DNA of 64,000 nt from Venatoribacter cucullus. GTDB lineage: Bacteria > Pseudomonadota > Gammaproteobacteria > Pseudomonadales > Oceanobacteraceae. Of the stretch, positions 26,801-36,650 are shown piece after piece. The DNA is taken from positions 806,001 through 870,000 of the forward strand of contig NZ_CP046056.1 of assembly GCF_016132445.1 (NCBI RefSeq), in the 5' to 3' direction. The notes below the pieces were generated by a model, which saw only the letters and a program-made list of their open reading frames with translations, did not search any database and was not told the DNA's origin. Position 1 is the first letter of the stretch. The number at the start of each line of letters is the position of its first letter. A program made the translations under genes and the position numbers.

Positions 26801-27605
26801 TTCTGAAATCATGCACAGACAATGGTTGCACACCATAGCAGGGTTTGATGGAGTAGCCTGCATATCAAAGGCGGTGGCTACAGAGTTTCAGCAATGGCTA
26901 TCAGAGCAGGATGATATTAAATCCTTGCGTCCCGCTAAGGTTGAATGGTTCCACTTAGGTGCTGATGTTGCAGAATCTGTGCCTTCTTCAGGTCTCGATG
27001 AAAATGCAGCAATGTTAATCAGTCAGTTTTCCCGCATACCTGCGTTCCTGATGGTGGGTACAATCGAACCACGCAAAGGCCATGCACAGGTATTGGCTGC
27101 ATTCGAACAATTGTGGGCTAATGGCATTGATGTAAGTCTGGTAGTCGTGGGTAAAGAAGGCTGGATGGTCGATGATTTAGTCAATCGGCTGCGCAATCAC
27201 CCGGAAAACGGCAAGAAACTGTTCTGGCTGGAAGGTATCAGTGATGAGTATCTTGAAAAAGTATATGAAGCTTCAACGTGCTTAATTGCAGCATCTTATG
27301 GTGAAGGTTTTGGTTTGCCTCTTATTGAAGCTGCGCAACATAAAATTCCGATCATTGCTCGTGATATTCCTGTATTCCGCGAAGTCGCTGGAGAGCATGC
27401 CTTCTATTTCGATAGTAAAGAACCAGGAGCATTAGTCAGATCTGTGCAAGAATGGCTGGAACGTTATCAGCTAGACAAGCATCCACGCTCAGATAAGATG
27501 CCATGGCTTACATGGCAGAAAAGTTCAAAAGAATTACAACAAAAAATACTCAATGCTGAATCGAAATATTTCAGCATAAAAGGACAATCCAATGACAATA
27601 CTTAG
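23895..27605 (+). CDS. Three-module GT4 glycosyltransferase (polymerising type)
   Basis: 1236 residues, about three times a normal GT4 enzyme. Module 1 (1-410) ends with 'EGFGLPALEAMACGAPVIGS' near residue 315. Modules 2 (about 455-835) and 3 (about 838-1225) each begin with 'LLVDVSEL' plus 'GVQRVV'/'GIQRVV' and contain 'EGFGLPLIEAA' followed by 'IPVFREVAG' (near 750 and 1135). All three nucleotide-sugar EX7E-type motifs are present. In P. aeruginosa WbpX, and in WbdA of E. coli O9, multi-site GTs build rhamnan or mannan repeats. This enzyme probably adds several sugars of a D-rhamnan-type chain. A C8 tract lies in the first module. Confidence 0.85.
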   Translation: MRIVIDMQGAQTESRFRGVGRYTIEFAQAVVRNRGEHDIILALNGLFPDTIEPIRTAFENYLPQENIRVWYASGPVREEQPGNDTRREIAELIYEAFLASLNPDIVHITSLFEGYVDCAVTSIRDSVSAPPVSVTLYDLIPLLNPEQYLKPNPRYQSYYYRKVEWLKNATIMLAISDYAMHETLETLGVGKNRVVTISTAIENRFTKKEISGQDAEYLLRSYGIQSSFVLYTGGADDRKNLPRLIQAYAQLPTDLRKQHQLVFAGRMPAWHVEQFRAIAHEHGLSAEDLIFTGYISEDHLVALYNLCKLYVFPSWHEGFGLPALEAMACGAPVIGSNTTSLPEVIGLDDALFDPFDVVSIAQKIQLALEDKNFRKTLIQHAEQQVKKFSWDKTATIAISSWEKIIAEKKDYVVSEQIEVRHQVLINQIANTIKADESLNLVKIAKHLAHNEGAGTQRQLLVDVSELCQNDAATGVQRVVRSYLHHLLLNPPENFTVYPVYATQTENYRYASQFLARLKGKDPENFEDFPMRWQRGDIFFGLDMQHHVQLAHSALYDRMRNDGVTVKFLVYDLLPIQLADLFKDDNAKELHEQLMCMIAQQNEAICISKATADAFKSWLTTKKIKKNSQLKISWVHMGADLEGSKPSSGITIDAKEVLGKLTTRPIFLSVSTLEPRKAQEQILDAVEKLWAEGVDINLVLVGKQGWKVDALVNRINTHPENLKRLFWLKGISDEYLTQVYQNSTCLIAASINEGFGLPLIEAARHKIPVIARDIPVFREVAGDAAFYFSGNTGKELAESMKKWLQLYKTSSVPDSGLMHWNTWQQSAEQLKTVLTQQNYAPKQLLVDVSELVERDARSGIQRVVRAILQQWLQNPPDGYRVEPVYAKADQQGYWYAKRFTNQFLGMSEADIQDSAVDIWQGDVFVGLDLQPVIIPAQQPVLQQWRNDGVSVWFVIYDLLPILQSQCFPPGSEIMHRQWLHTIAGFDGVACISKAVATEFQQWLSEQDDIKSLRPAKVEWFHLGADVAESVPSSGLDENAAMLISQFSRIPAFLMVGTIEPRKGHAQVLAAFEQLWANGIDVSLVVVGKEGWMVDDLVNRLRNHPENGKKLFWLEGISDEYLEKVYEASTCLIAASYGEGFGLPLIEAAQHKIPIIARDIPVFREVAGEHAFYFDSKEPGALVRSVQEWLERYQLDKHPRSDKMPWLTWQKSSKELQQKILNAESKYFSIKGQSNDNT
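24280..24287 (+). repeat. C8 homopolymer in the coding sequence
   Basis: Eight consecutive C within the first module of the 1236-residue glycosyltransferase (encoding '...SAPPVSV'). The gene is in frame as sequenced. Slippage by one base would truncate the protein at about residue 130. Confidence 0.85.
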
Positions 27606-28590
27606 TCCGGATGATTTTAAAGACAAGATTGCTGTCGTCATCCCAACCTACAAGGCCAGAAACCATATTCTCGATGTCATCGGTGGAATAGGCCCTGAAG
27701 TTAACCGGATATACGTTATTGATGACTGTTGTCCTGATGGTTCTGGTGAGTATGTATCAAATAATTGTACAGATAGCCGTGTTGTAGTAATCAAGCATGC
27801 CGAAAACCAAGGGGTTGGCGGTGCTGTTATGACTGGTTATGCCGCAGCTATTAATGATGGCATGACAATTTTGGTAAAAATTGATAGCGATGGTCAAATG
27901 GACCCTTCCTTGTTGATGGATTTTGTTACTCCCATCATTCTAGGCGAAGCGGATTATGCCAAGGGAAATCGTTTTTTTGATCTTGAAAAAGTGCGCGCAA
28001 TGCCAGGAGTGAGACTTTTTGGCAACGCCGTACTTTCGCTGATGTGTAAGTTATCCTCTGGCTATTGGAATATCTTCGATCCAACCAATGGGTACACCGC
28101 TATACATTCTGATGCAGCCAGGCACTTACCATTTGATAAAATAAGTCGGCGTTATTTTTTTGAAACGGATATTCTTTTCAGGCTGAATACATTGCACGCG
28201 GTCGTTGTTGATGTGCCAATGGATGCTAAGTATGGTGATGAGGTCAGTAACCTTAAAATATCCGATATTGTTGGTGAGTTTCTCAGAAAGCATATAAGAA
28301 ATTTTTTCAAAAGAATTTTTTATAATTACTACTTAAGGGATATGTCTCTTGCATCAATAGAGCTACCTGTGGGGGTTGTGCTACTGATGTTTAGTCTTGT
28401 TTTTGGTGGTTACCATTGGTGGAACTCAGTTGCTACTGGCATGGCAACACCTGCTGGTACCGTAATGCTTGCTGCAATGCCAGCGCTGGTTGGATTACAG
28501 TTTATTTTTGCCTTTCTTTCTTATGATATAGCATCGGTTCCTAAGCGTCCTATTCATGGTCGGTGGGTTATAAAGAAGAATAACAATTGA
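27592..28590 (+). CDS. GT2 polyprenyl-phosphate glycosyltransferase (GtrB-like)
   Basis: 332 residues. GT2 domain with 'IAVVIPTYKARNHILDVI', 'VIDDCCPDGSGEYV', 'LVKIDSDGQMDPSLL' (DxD) and 'FDPTNGYTA'. Two C-terminal membrane helices (about 258-280 and 288-315). The pattern is that of enzymes that load glucose or another hexose onto undecaprenyl phosphate at the inner membrane. The start overlaps the giant GT gene by 14 bases. With the next two genes it forms a gtr-like set. Confidence 0.85.
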   Translation: MTILSPDDFKDKIAVVIPTYKARNHILDVIGGIGPEVNRIYVIDDCCPDGSGEYVSNNCTDSRVVVIKHAENQGVGGAVMTGYAAAINDGMTILVKIDSDGQMDPSLLMDFVTPIILGEADYAKGNRFFDLEKVRAMPGVRLFGNAVLSLMCKLSSGYWNIFDPTNGYTAIHSDAARHLPFDKISRRYFFETDILFRLNTLHAVVVDVPMDAKYGDEVSNLKISDIVGEFLRKHIRNFFKRIFYNYYLRDMSLASIELPVGVVLLMFSLVFGGYHWWNSVATGMATPAGTVMLAAMPALVGLQFIFAFLSYDIASVPKRPIHGRWVIKKNNN

Positions 28591-28952
28591 TGATTTCAAA
28601 GCGTTTTATTGTGTATCTTTCCGTAGGGGTCGTATGTGCTGCGGTTGATATCGGCTTGATGAAACTACTCATGTTTAATGGGGTAAATTATTTGATCGCT
28701 GCAACAGTAGGTTTTGTGGCTGGTTTAATCCTTAATTTCTTTCTGCATACATGGGTAACATTTAACGCACAATATTCTCATTCTGCGTTTGGCCGGTATC
28801 TTGTGGTCGTTTTTGCTAACTATATTTTGACTTTAATCTCCATCGCAGTTTTCCAGTATCTTGTAGATATGCCAGTTTTGGGTAAATTGATTTCGTTACC
28901 AGTGGTGGCTGTAAATGGATTTCTATTGATTAAGCATTGGGTGCATCGATGA
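28587..28952 (+). CDS. GtrA-like flippase
   Basis: 121 residues with four transmembrane helices and the GtrA-family signature 'FIVYLSVGVVCAAVDIGLMK' and 'GLILNFFLHTWVTF'. GtrA proteins flip polyprenyl-phosphate-linked sugar to the periplasm. ATGA overlap with the GtrB-like gene confirms coupling. Confidence 0.85.
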   Translation: MMISKRFIVYLSVGVVCAAVDIGLMKLLMFNGVNYLIAATVGFVAGLILNFFLHTWVTFNAQYSHSAFGRYLVVVFANYILTLISIAVFQYLVDMPVLGKLISLPVVAVNGFLLIKHWVHR

Positions 28953-28986
28953 TTTTTCTGGAGTGTGTCAGTAACAATTATGTGGG

Positions 28987-31080
28987 GTGATTGCATTGGT
29001 TTATAACAATAAGAATCTGCTTATTTTATTCGGATTAGCATTTTTCGTTTTTTTTCTATTGCTCTTTAAAAGCCTTGGTCTGTATCCTGTGGTTATGGCT
29101 GATGAATATACATACAGTAAGCTCTCAAGGCTTATGGATGTTGGGGATTCATTTATACCTGGATATTTATTTTTGTCTGTATATAGGGCTACTGATCTTT
29201 GTGGTGATGCATTCTTAAGTTGTGCCAGGTTGTTCAATGTATTCTTCTATGTTTCGTCGTTGCCTTTTATATACATGATTGCTAGGCGGGTAACTGGTGG
29301 GCGTACATCACTGTTACTGTGTGTCTTAGTGTTATTGAGTCCGGTTAGTTCTTATACGGCATATTTTATGCCAGAAAGTTTTTATTTTTTATCGTTTTGG
29401 GTTTTTGCCTGGTTCATATTGTCACTTGATGCAGCATCACCGCTTTATTCTTGGATGATGGCGTCATCACTGTTTGTTTTGACATCATTTATAAAGCCAC
29501 ACTCGTTTTTCTTTTTGCCGGCGGTTGTTTGCTATATAGGTTATGTTTTTCATGTTGGAGACAAGTTTTTTAGCAGATATTTTATAAAGGTTCTGGCAAT
29601 ATTTCTGGGTACTGTATTTTTCCTTAAGTTTGGTGTTGGTTATCTATTTGCTGGTAAGCAAGGGATTACAATTTTTGGCTCATTTTATGGTTCGATGGCT
29701 GAATCATCAGGGATGGATTTTGATAAGGTTGTAAATCTTATTAAGCTAGTTTTGGTGAGTTTAGGTGGGCACTTTCTGTCTATATCTTATATTTATGCAA
29801 TTCCTTTTATTATAGCTGTTTATGTTGTGTTGGTTAGCCTGTTTCGTAGAGATTATGCTGTTCGGGCTGATAAGAGGTCTCAATATTATGGCAGGCTCGC
29901 ATTTCTCTCTTTATTTGTAATTCTCAATCTTATTTTTGTTGTTGCAATTTTTACGGCGTCAATTGCTAATACCAGTATTTATGAAACCCCTTATCGCTTG
30001 CATCTGCGGTATTACAATTTCGCTTTACCAATGTTTTACATTGTTGTGGCGGGATTTTATTCTGTGTCGGAATCATTGAAGTCTGATATTTTCAGAGTTT
30101 TTAGTGGTGTTGTTTTTTTGTGTATTTTCATTTTTGCTGTTTATGCGCAGTTCAATCCATATATTAACAGTATTATTGATAATCCAGAGATAGGAGGAAT
30201 CCTTAGTAGAAATAAAAGTGGCTTGTTTTATTTTTTCAGTTTTTTCGTTTTTTGGTGTTTCATTATTTTTATATTTAAGTCCGCTAATCTGGCGTCACGT
30301 TACTATGTATATTTTGTATTGCCGATATTTGTGGCCTCAACTCTTGGTGGTGTTACATATCAGCTACGCGCAAGAATGACTCCTGATATGTACGATGATG
30401 CTGGTTATTTTACAAATTCTTATCTGAGTTCTGATTCCATATCAAAGCTATTGCTGGTTGGTTCTGAGCCTGGAGCGCTGTTTCGAACGCTATATCATCT
30501 CGATACACCAGTACCCGAGGGTATGATGCTAAGATTTTTGGATAAGGGGGCATATTTTGATCTTAAAACAGTTCCGGAAGATAAAGACTGGGTGCTGGTT
30601 GTTGGTGACCACAAAATATCAGGATCTGATTATAAAACTATAATAATGAATGGTTTTACGCTTATAAGAATTCGTGAAGATATCCGCATTGATTTTTCTT
30701 CAGGTGATTTTTCATTCTTTCTTGATTCAGTCCGTGGGTTGTCTTCTGTTGAACCTTGGGGGCGATGGTCTGATTCAGCGAGTATCGAGTTGATTTTTTC
30801 TGATCCACTTCCTGATGATTTTGATGTTATATTTAAAGCTAATGCGTATGGACCGAATTTTAATTCGGAATTTAAAATGGTGGTTGGTGATGAAGAAGTT
30901 CCCTTTTCAATTGTTGAAAATGGCCAGGTCATCAAGCTTTCTTTTAAAAATAAAAATAAAGTAAATTTATTGACGGTCGTCATTCCTTTTCCAACTTCAC
31001 CTAAAGAACTTGGTAAAAGTTCTGATGATCGTAAGTTAGGAATTGGGCTTGTTGAAATGATGATTAGTCCTAATAATTAA
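28987..31080 (+). CDS. Large polytopic GT-C-type glycosyltransferase (GtrC position)
   Basis: 697 residues from a GTG; the SD is poor. About eleven hydrophobic helices over residues 10-475, then a soluble periplasmic-type C-terminal domain of about 220 residues. An acidic pair 'MADEYTYSK' follows the first helix, as in GT-C enzymes that use polyprenyl-phosphate sugars. No family name can be given from sequence alone. Position after GtrB and GtrA suggests it moves the flipped sugar onto the polysaccharide in the periplasm. The gene is markedly AT-rich compared with its neighbours, pointing to recent acquisition. Confidence 0.72.
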   Translation: MIALVYNNKNLLILFGLAFFVFFLLLFKSLGLYPVVMADEYTYSKLSRLMDVGDSFIPGYLFLSVYRATDLCGDAFLSCARLFNVFFYVSSLPFIYMIARRVTGGRTSLLLCVLVLLSPVSSYTAYFMPESFYFLSFWVFAWFILSLDAASPLYSWMMASSLFVLTSFIKPHSFFFLPAVVCYIGYVFHVGDKFFSRYFIKVLAIFLGTVFFLKFGVGYLFAGKQGITIFGSFYGSMAESSGMDFDKVVNLIKLVLVSLGGHFLSISYIYAIPFIIAVYVVLVSLFRRDYAVRADKRSQYYGRLAFLSLFVILNLIFVVAIFTASIANTSIYETPYRLHLRYYNFALPMFYIVVAGFYSVSESLKSDIFRVFSGVVFLCIFIFAVYAQFNPYINSIIDNPEIGGILSRNKSGLFYFFSFFVFWCFIIFIFKSANLASRYYVYFVLPIFVASTLGGVTYQLRARMTPDMYDDAGYFTNSYLSSDSISKLLLVGSEPGALFRTLYHLDTPVPEGMMLRFLDKGAYFDLKTVPEDKDWVLVVGDHKISGSDYKTIIMNGFTLIRIREDIRIDFSSGDFSFFLDSVRGLSSVEPWGRWSDSASIELIFSDPLPDDFDVIFKANAYGPNFNSEFKMVVGDEEVPFSIVENGQVIKLSFKNKNKVNLLTVVIPFPTSPKELGKSSDDRKLGIGLVEMMISPNN

Positions 31081-32150
<1,070 letters not shown>

Positions 32151-32151
<1 letters not shown>

Positions 32152-33050
32152 TGAGAAAGCATGTTCTGGTTACCGGCAGTTCTGGGTTTACTGGTCGATA
32201 TATGTGTGCCGAGCTACAGGCCGCCGGTTATAAGGTTACCGGGTTAGGTAGCCAGCCCGAGGATATACACCATAATAGTCTTGCCGATTATTTCCAGGCT
32301 GACTTACAAAATCCTGCTCAACTACAGCAAATAATGAACGAGGTTCAGCCCGATGTCGTGATACATCTGGCAGCCTTGGCCTTTGTCGGGCATGGTGATG
32401 CCAATGCTTTTTATCAGATCAATTTACTCGGTACCCGAAACCTGCTGGAAGCTATTGCTTGTTGTGGTAAGACGCCAGAATGTGTGCTGTTGGCCAGCAG
32501 TGCCAATGTGTATGGTAATCAGGCCGGTGGGATGCTGACAGAGAATACACAACCAGAACCAGCTAACGACTATGCCGTGAGCAAAATTGCCATGGAATAT
32601 ATGGCCCGTACATGGATGCACAAGCTCCCCATTATTATTACCCGGCCATTTAATTACACCGGAGTGGGGCAGGCAGAGAACTTTCTGCTGCCTAAAATCG
32701 TGTCACACTTCCGGCGTAAGGCTGACGTTGTAGAGCTTGGTAATCTTGATGTATGGCGGGATTTTAGCGATGTACGAGCCGTTGTGGCGGCTTATCGGGG
32801 GTTAATTGAACGCTGTCCTGCGGGCCAGACTATTAATGTAGCATCCGGTGTGGCGACATCGTTGCGTGAAGTATTGGCTATGTGTGAATCCATCACCGGG
32901 CATGCTATGAACGTAAGGGTGAATCCTGCTTTTGTGCGTGCCAACGAAGTAAGAACCCTGTGTGGTGATGCCAGCTTGTTACGCCAGCTACTATCAGAAT
33001 GGAAATCACCATCGCTGAGAGAAACGCTGGAATGGATGCTGGCCGAATGA
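32151..33050 (+). CDS. rmd: GDP-6-deoxy-4-keto-D-mannose reductase (Rmd)
   Basis: 299 residues, short-chain dehydrogenase family: 'VTGSSGFTGRYMCAEL' nucleotide loop, 'YAVSKIAMEYMARTW' catalytic YxxxK and 'RPFNYTGVGQAENFLLPKI', characteristic of RmlD/Rmd-type reductases next to gmd. Predicted product is GDP-D-rhamnose. Alternative: a GDP-L-fucose or 6-deoxy-talose enzyme; the single-domain form without an epimerase region, and the WbpY/WbpZ-like neighbours, favour Rmd. Confidence 0.85.
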
Positions 33051-34222
33051 CTGTCAATGTGATTCTGAATACAGAAGCAATTCGTTCCCCTCTGACGGGG
33101 ATTGGCCGTTATAGCTATGAACTGGCTAAAGCATTACAGGAACATCCAGAAATCGATTCGTTGCGTTTCTTCGCATCGGGACGATTTTCAGAGGCCCTTC
33201 CGGTTGCAGAAGTACTTAGTGGCGATTCTGTTTCGAGCAAAGAAATTAATCTGGGATTAATTAAACGTTGGGTTCAAAAAAGCTCATTAGCTATAGAAGT
33301 GCATCGGCGCTTGCTTGGCATGGTACGAGCCAATGGCTTAAAAGGATATGAAGATAATATTTACCACAGCCCCAATTTCTTTTTGCCGCGTTTTTCTGGC
33401 CCTAAAGTCGCTACCTTTCATGATCTTTCACCATTCACCTGGGCGCATTGCCACGAGCCGGCCAAGGTGCATTATCTGCAGACAGAACTGCGTAACACTT
33501 TGCAGAATGCTGATCGTTTAATCACTGACTCAGAATACACACGCCAGGAGTTGGTCTCGTTCTCCGGTATTTCTGCGGACAGAATTTATGCTGTACCGTT
33601 GGCAGCAGCTCCGGAGTTTCACCCACGTCCGTCCGCTCAGGTGCAGCCATTTTTACAACACTACGGACTTAGCTACCAAGGCTATACATTGTTTGTGGGA
33701 ACCATCGAGCCGCGCAAAAATATTATTACCTTGTTACAGGCCTATGAACAGCTACCGTTGACTGTACGCCAGCGCTGGCCGCTGGTGTTGACTGGTTACC
33801 ATGGCTGGAACAGTGCCAGTATACATGCACGAATAAAGCGGGCAGAAGAGCATGGTTGGGCAAAATACCTCGGTTATTTGTCAGCGACAGACCTGCCTTA
33901 CATCTACGCGGGTGCACGGTTATTTGCATTCCCGTCACATTATGAAGGTTTTGGTTTGCCAGTGTTGGAAGCCTTGTGTAGCGGTGTGCCAGTAGTCTGT
34001 TCCAATAGCTCCTCTTTACCCGAAGTTGCTGGCGGTGCAGGATTATTCCATCTTCCTGAAGACACCGACACCTTGCAGCAACATCTGCAAAAAGCTCTGG
34101 AAGACCAGCAGTGGCGTGACCAGGCGATCAGTGACGGGCTAAAGCATGCTCTTACGTTTTCCTGGCAGCGTTGTGCCGAAGAAACCACTCATGTATATAA
34201 AAAACTGGCAGCTGATTTGTAA
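33047..34222 (+). CDS. GT4 glycosyltransferase, WbpY-like
   Basis: 391 residues from the ATG that overlaps the rmd stop (ATGA); the longer frame from 32999 is rejected. N-terminal 'NTEAIRSPLTGIGRYSYELA' and C-terminal 'FVGTIEPRKNIITLL' and 'EGFGLPVLEALCSGVPVVCS' define a GT-B GT4 enzyme of the WbpY/WbdB type. It probably transfers D-rhamnose (or mannose) in chain initiation or extension on the cytoplasmic face. Confidence 0.88.
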   Translation: MTVNVILNTEAIRSPLTGIGRYSYELAKALQEHPEIDSLRFFASGRFSEALPVAEVLSGDSVSSKEINLGLIKRWVQKSSLAIEVHRRLLGMVRANGLKGYEDNIYHSPNFFLPRFSGPKVATFHDLSPFTWAHCHEPAKVHYLQTELRNTLQNADRLITDSEYTRQELVSFSGISADRIYAVPLAAAPEFHPRPSAQVQPFLQHYGLSYQGYTLFVGTIEPRKNIITLLQAYEQLPLTVRQRWPLVLTGYHGWNSASIHARIKRAEEHGWAKYLGYLSATDLPYIYAGARLFAFPSHYEGFGLPVLEALCSGVPVVCSNSSSLPEVAGGAGLFHLPEDTDTLQQHLQKALEDQQWRDQAISDGLKHALTFSWQRCAEETTHVYKKLAADL

Positions 34223-35355
34223 TGAAAGTTCTGCATTTTTATAAAACCTACTACCCCGATGGTTACGGTGGTATACAACAGGTTATCTACCAATTGGCAG
34301 AAGGAACTGCAGAGCACGGTATACATTCCGATGTTTTATTTTTAAGTCAAAGCGAAGAGCGTAGCTATGTAACATCGGGGCAGCACAGAGTACACAGTTC
34401 ACGTCTTAACTTTGAAGTAGCCTCTACTGGGTTTTCCTGGGAAGTAATATCACGCTTCCGCAAACTGGCCAGCGAAGCGGACATTATTCATTATCACTTT
34501 CCGTGGCCTTTTATGGATGTGGTGCACTTCCTTGCGGGTATTAAAAAACCGATAGTCGTTAGCTACCACTCCGACATAGTGAAGCAAAAGTACCTGCTGC
34601 AACTGTATAAACCGCTGATGCATCTGTTTTTACGCCAGGCAAATGTGATTGTGGCGGCATCACCGGCCTATATACAGCACAGCCCGGTTCTTAAACACTA
34701 CAAAAACAAAACCCGGGTAATAACCTACGGACTGGATGAGAGTACTTATCCCAAGCCTGAAGCCAGTGCATTGGAAAAGTGGCGTAGCCAGCTACCAGAA
34801 AAGTTCTTCCTGTTTGTAGGAGCATTGCGTTACTACAAAGGGTTGCACTTTTTACTTCTGGCCGCCGCTCAGACTGGACTACCGGTCGTAATAGTGGGCA
34901 GTGGCGGGGTAGAGGCCGAATTGCACGAACAAGCCGGGCAGTTGGGGCTGAACAATGTAATATTTACCGGTGCCCTGGCCGATACTGACAAAGTAGTCTT
35001 ATTACAGCTGTGTACCGCTTTTGTGTTTCCTTCTTACTTGCCGTCCGAGGCCTTTGGCATATCGTTACTTGAAGCCGCCATGTACGGCAAACCGATGATT
35101 TCATGTGAAATCGGTACCGGCACCACTTTCATTAACATTCATGAAGAAACCGGTTTGGCGGTAGGCCCGGCAGACCCTACCGCGCTCGCTCAGGCCATGG
35201 TCAGATTATGGAGTGCCCCGGAGCAGTGTAAACAAATGGGTAACAAAGCCCGTGTAAGGTTTGAACAGCAGTTTACATCAGCGGTGATGGCAAAAAGCTA
35301 TGCAGGGCTATACAAGAGCTTGTTGGCGCCAAAAAAATATTCTGGCGCAGACTGA
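34222..35355 (+). CDS. GT4 glycosyltransferase, WbpZ-like
   Basis: 377 residues; ATG shares one base with the preceding TAA. 'YPDGYGGIQQVIYQLAEG' start, 'LFVGALRYYKGLHFLL' and 'SEAFGISLLEAAMYGKPMIS' are those of the WbpZ/WbdC group, which adds the first mannose or rhamnose to the lipid-linked primer. It is the last gene of the D-rhamnose operon. A second JUMPstart-like leader and repeats follow. Confidence 0.88.
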   Translation: MKVLHFYKTYYPDGYGGIQQVIYQLAEGTAEHGIHSDVLFLSQSEERSYVTSGQHRVHSSRLNFEVASTGFSWEVISRFRKLASEADIIHYHFPWPFMDVVHFLAGIKKPIVVSYHSDIVKQKYLLQLYKPLMHLFLRQANVIVAASPAYIQHSPVLKHYKNKTRVITYGLDESTYPKPEASALEKWRSQLPEKFFLFVGALRYYKGLHFLLLAAAQTGLPVVIVGSGGVEAELHEQAGQLGLNNVIFTGALADTDKVVLLQLCTAFVFPSYLPSEAFGISLLEAAMYGKPMISCEIGTGTTFINIHEETGLAVGPADPTALAQAMVRLWSAPEQCKQMGNKARVRFEQQFTSAVMAKSYAGLYKSLLAPKKYSGAD

Positions 35356-35485
35356 CTTTTAGAAGCTGCAGGTTGCTTGCTGCCCTGTCGTTGTTAATAA
35401 TGCGCACCTCTATTGTGAATGGTGCATCTAATGGCCCGGCCATGATGGCCCAAAGCCCGCCAGACACGCACAATTCGGCATTATC

Positions 35486-35533
35486 GAAGCGATTACAGGG
35501 ACTACTCGCGAAGAACCCTCGGGCGGCAGCGTA
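35486..35533 (+). promoter_or_regulatory. Second copy of the JUMPstart/ops-like leader
   Basis: 47 bp identical to 20635-20681 except for two T/C changes, ending in GGCGGCAGCGTA at 35522-35533. It lies 130 bp beyond the last glycosyltransferase of block 1 and no gene starts within 700 bp of it. Confidence 0.78.
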
Positions 35534-36278
35534 ACTTTTTGGTGGCCAGAGGCCGTTGAGGGTTAGGCGTTAAGGGTTCAGCGAGCGTTGTAGCAAAATA
35601 CCGGGCACGCCCAACGCTAAACCCCGAACGCTCAACGAATTTACTGTAGGAGCGGCATTTCTGCCGCGAATGCCCGCCAACAGCGGACCAATGAACATCA
35701 ACGCGGTATAGACGGGTTTAACAACCCGAATCGTGACAAAAATGTCACTCCTACAAACCCGGCGCAGCCGCTGCGGTTTTACCCGGCCCATTCGTTACAG
35801 CCCGCAGCTGAAAAAATCCGGTAGCCATGCCCGGATGGACCGGGCAAGGATCGTGGCGCACGACGCGCCTTACGATCCGCTGGCGTAACCGGAATTTTTC
35901 AGCAAGGTTAAGCTGGAACGCGGGCCAGAGGGGTTCGCAAGGGGATACCTCCCCTTGCACTGGGGCGCAGGGGCAGAGCCCCGCATAAGCGGGCGAAGCC
36001 CGCAATGTAGGAGCGGGCCATGCCCGCGAATGCCCGCCAACAGCGGGCCAATGAACATCAATGCGATATAGGCGGGTTTAACAACCCGGATCGTGACAAA
36101 AATGTCACTCCTACAATCGGTGCACGCCCAACGCTCAACCTAGAACGCTCAACGAATTTACTGTAGGAGCGGCATTTCTGCCGCGATGCCCGCCAACGGC
36201 GGGCCGGTTACCATCAGCGTTATGACTATCCCCCACGCAGAACGTGGATTGGTAAATATAATTCCAGTGAGGTGACCT
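35534..36278. repeat. Palindromic mosaic-repeat island A
   Basis: No gene. Contents: AACGCTCAACG-type microrepeats (35560-35640, 36120-36160); GGAGCGGCATTTCTGCCGCGA palindromes at about 35647 and 36164 (shown shortened); GTGACAAAAATGTCAC palindromes near 35733 and 36093; a composite unit 35761-36115 with the three-way-junction module at 35808-35902 and further hairpins CAAGGGG/CCCCTTG, GGGGCAGAGCCCC and GCGGGCGAAGCCCGC. The composite unit recurs at 37922-38220 and, inverted, near 55190-55440. Confidence 0.85.
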
Positions 36279-36509
36279 ATGGACACTCAAGAACTGTCTG
36301 CAGAAATAAAAAAACTGCCGGTTGCTGAACAAATCCAGCTACTGGATAGCCTTTGGGTATCGTTGCAACCCCATCAGGCAGCAGTATCACCGGAACATGC
36401 ACAAGAACTGGATAACCGATATCAGCAGTTCAAAGATGGTCAGCTGCAAACGAAAGACTGGCAGACCGTACATCATGGAATTCGGGGGCGCTTGAAGCTC
36501 GACGCTTGA
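36279..36509 (+). CDS. Orphan addiction-module antitoxin-like protein
   Basis: 76 residues beginning 'MDTQELSAEIKKLPVAEQIQ', the N-terminal signature of the putative addiction-module component family (PF09720, usually partner of a RelE/ParE toxin). The C-terminus diverges from the usual 'W..' end after 'YQQFKDGQLQTKDW'. No toxin gene follows; the next 140 bases are non-coding. It is a stranded or degraded antitoxin, set between repeat islands. Confidence 0.65.
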   Translation: MDTQELSAEIKKLPVAEQIQLLDSLWVSLQPHQAAVSPEHAQELDNRYQQFKDGQLQTKDWQTVHHGIRGRLKLDA

Positions 36510-36650
36510 GGCTTGAGGCCAGACGCCAGACGTTCAGCGAGCGGTTTTCCCGGCCCAATTGATTGACCGTTCAAGGCTACTGCGTTCAGCTTCTGGATGA
36601 TTTTTAATCCGTTTTTTAAATCAGATGTTGAAAACTAATAAGGAGTTGCT

